A stretch of DNA of 64,000 nt from Osedax fenrisi. Lineage: Eukaryota > Annelida > Polychaeta > Sabellida > Siboglinidae. The stretch is taken from NCBI GenBank assembly GCA_964019155.1, contig OZ025242.1:24159025-24223024 (forward strand). Direction: 5' to 3'. The notes below the pieces were generated by a model. It was not told where the DNA came from. It saw nothing but the letters and a program-made list of their open reading frames with translations, and did no database searches. The position numbers and the translations under genes were made by a program. Positions 63,504-64,000 of this stretch are shown here, piece after piece. The first letter of the stretch is position 1, and the number at the start of each line of letters is the position of its first letter.

Positions 63504-64000
63504 AGTTTTATACGACAATCATAGTGTTTCACCTATAAACAAACTTACACCAGAGGAACACGATTAACATTCAATGATAACTATACATCATTGTATATAG
63601 TTCAGTGGTTCTCAGTGTCACTTACCCCCAGATTGTAATCAACAACATCGATATTAAGCCGCGTTCACATCAATAAATACAGCCCGATATCGGCGACTTT
63701 TTTAGCACTATACCGTCGTACTTCAAAAGCGGGAAGTTTCTGTGTTAGCAGCAATAATTACAGGCCTATATCGGTAAGGTCGACATATACTTTATGCATA
63801 CATTTATATATATAAATTACCTATTATCAAATCGTAAATATTTGACTTGCTCGATATATAGTAAATGTTTTAAAGCGAATGATTAGAAGCAGGGATGATA
63901 TCGGGATGATAGGTGACCTAGAGGCAACTGCTTTACAATGAAATGTGTATTATAAGATATCATTTTATTAAATTCATTTATTCAGAGATAGAAACAATAA
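63504..64000. other. Right edge of window
   Basis: A minus-strand cttaccccc at about 63622-63630 reads as a good 5' splice site (gggg/gtaagt), but the sequence before it does not resemble a carboxypeptidase. No feature assigned. Confidence 0.35.

Noticed and set aside
63240..63567. Overlapping MSLRCHYDVTT-type frames
   Set aside because: A 12-bp tandem repeat read in three frames.
63620..63664. Minus-strand candidate exon of gene B with gggg/gtaagt donor
   Set aside because: Neither frame before the donor resembles the expected N/E carboxypeptidase segment, and no acceptor is clear. The missing 5' exon is probably outside the window.

Overview
This is a 64-kb piece of an AT-rich, intron-rich animal genome, most likely an invertebrate. 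It has short GC-richer exons bounded by GT/AG splice sites, several non-LTR retrotransposons, small inverted-repeat DNA transposons, one nuclear tRNA gene and many simple and tandem repeats. The species cannot be named from the sequence.

Two split genes, both on the minus strand, can be assembled by hand with matching splice phases. Gene B (60056 down to 44440, eight visible exons, 5' end outside the window or not recognised) is an M14 N/E-subfamily zinc carboxypeptidase closest to carboxypeptidase E. It keeps the HxxE and distal His zinc ligands, the substrate-binding Arg region, the catalytic Glu, the transthyretin-like domain and a charged C-terminal helix. Its first visible exon has a 141-bp in-frame tandem triplication that creates three equivalent splice donors. 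Gene A (36282 down to 8188, eight exons, 474 codons plus stop) encodes a predicted secreted protein: signal peptide, one Ig domain, a cysteine-bearing middle, a cysteine-rich module of the GCC2/GCC3 or Sp38-C kind, and a low-complexity then charged C-terminal tail. I do not recognise it securely; the layout recalls zona-pellucida-binding-protein-like (ZPBP/Sp38) proteins, which is only a hypothesis.

Layout. 0-6.2 kb: three decayed LINE copies. 8.2-36.3 kb: gene A, whose introns hold a decayed CR1/L2-like LINE (9.2-10.9 kb), a 454-bp inverted-repeat element with a 7-bp target duplication, a roughly 12.8-kb array of a 15-bp repeat interrupted by a 200-N gap, a 1.35-kb array of a 12-bp repeat, a hAT-like MITE, a 324-bp foldback and a dense cluster of CACGTG sites. 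36.5-41 kb: a LINE with an uninterrupted 950-codon endonuclease/reverse-transcriptase frame, bracketed on both sides by long (AGT)n arrays. 44.4-60.1 kb: gene B, whose large intron holds a tRNA-Gly(GCC) gene and a second 454-bp element copy about 99% identical to the first. 60-64 kb: AT-rich sequence with GA repeats, a foldback and a 12-bp tandem array.

Most long open frames here (runs of LVDTV, GYCTS, STSTV, LLNS, poly-S/V/T) arise from tandem repeats whose unit length is a multiple of three. They are not genes.
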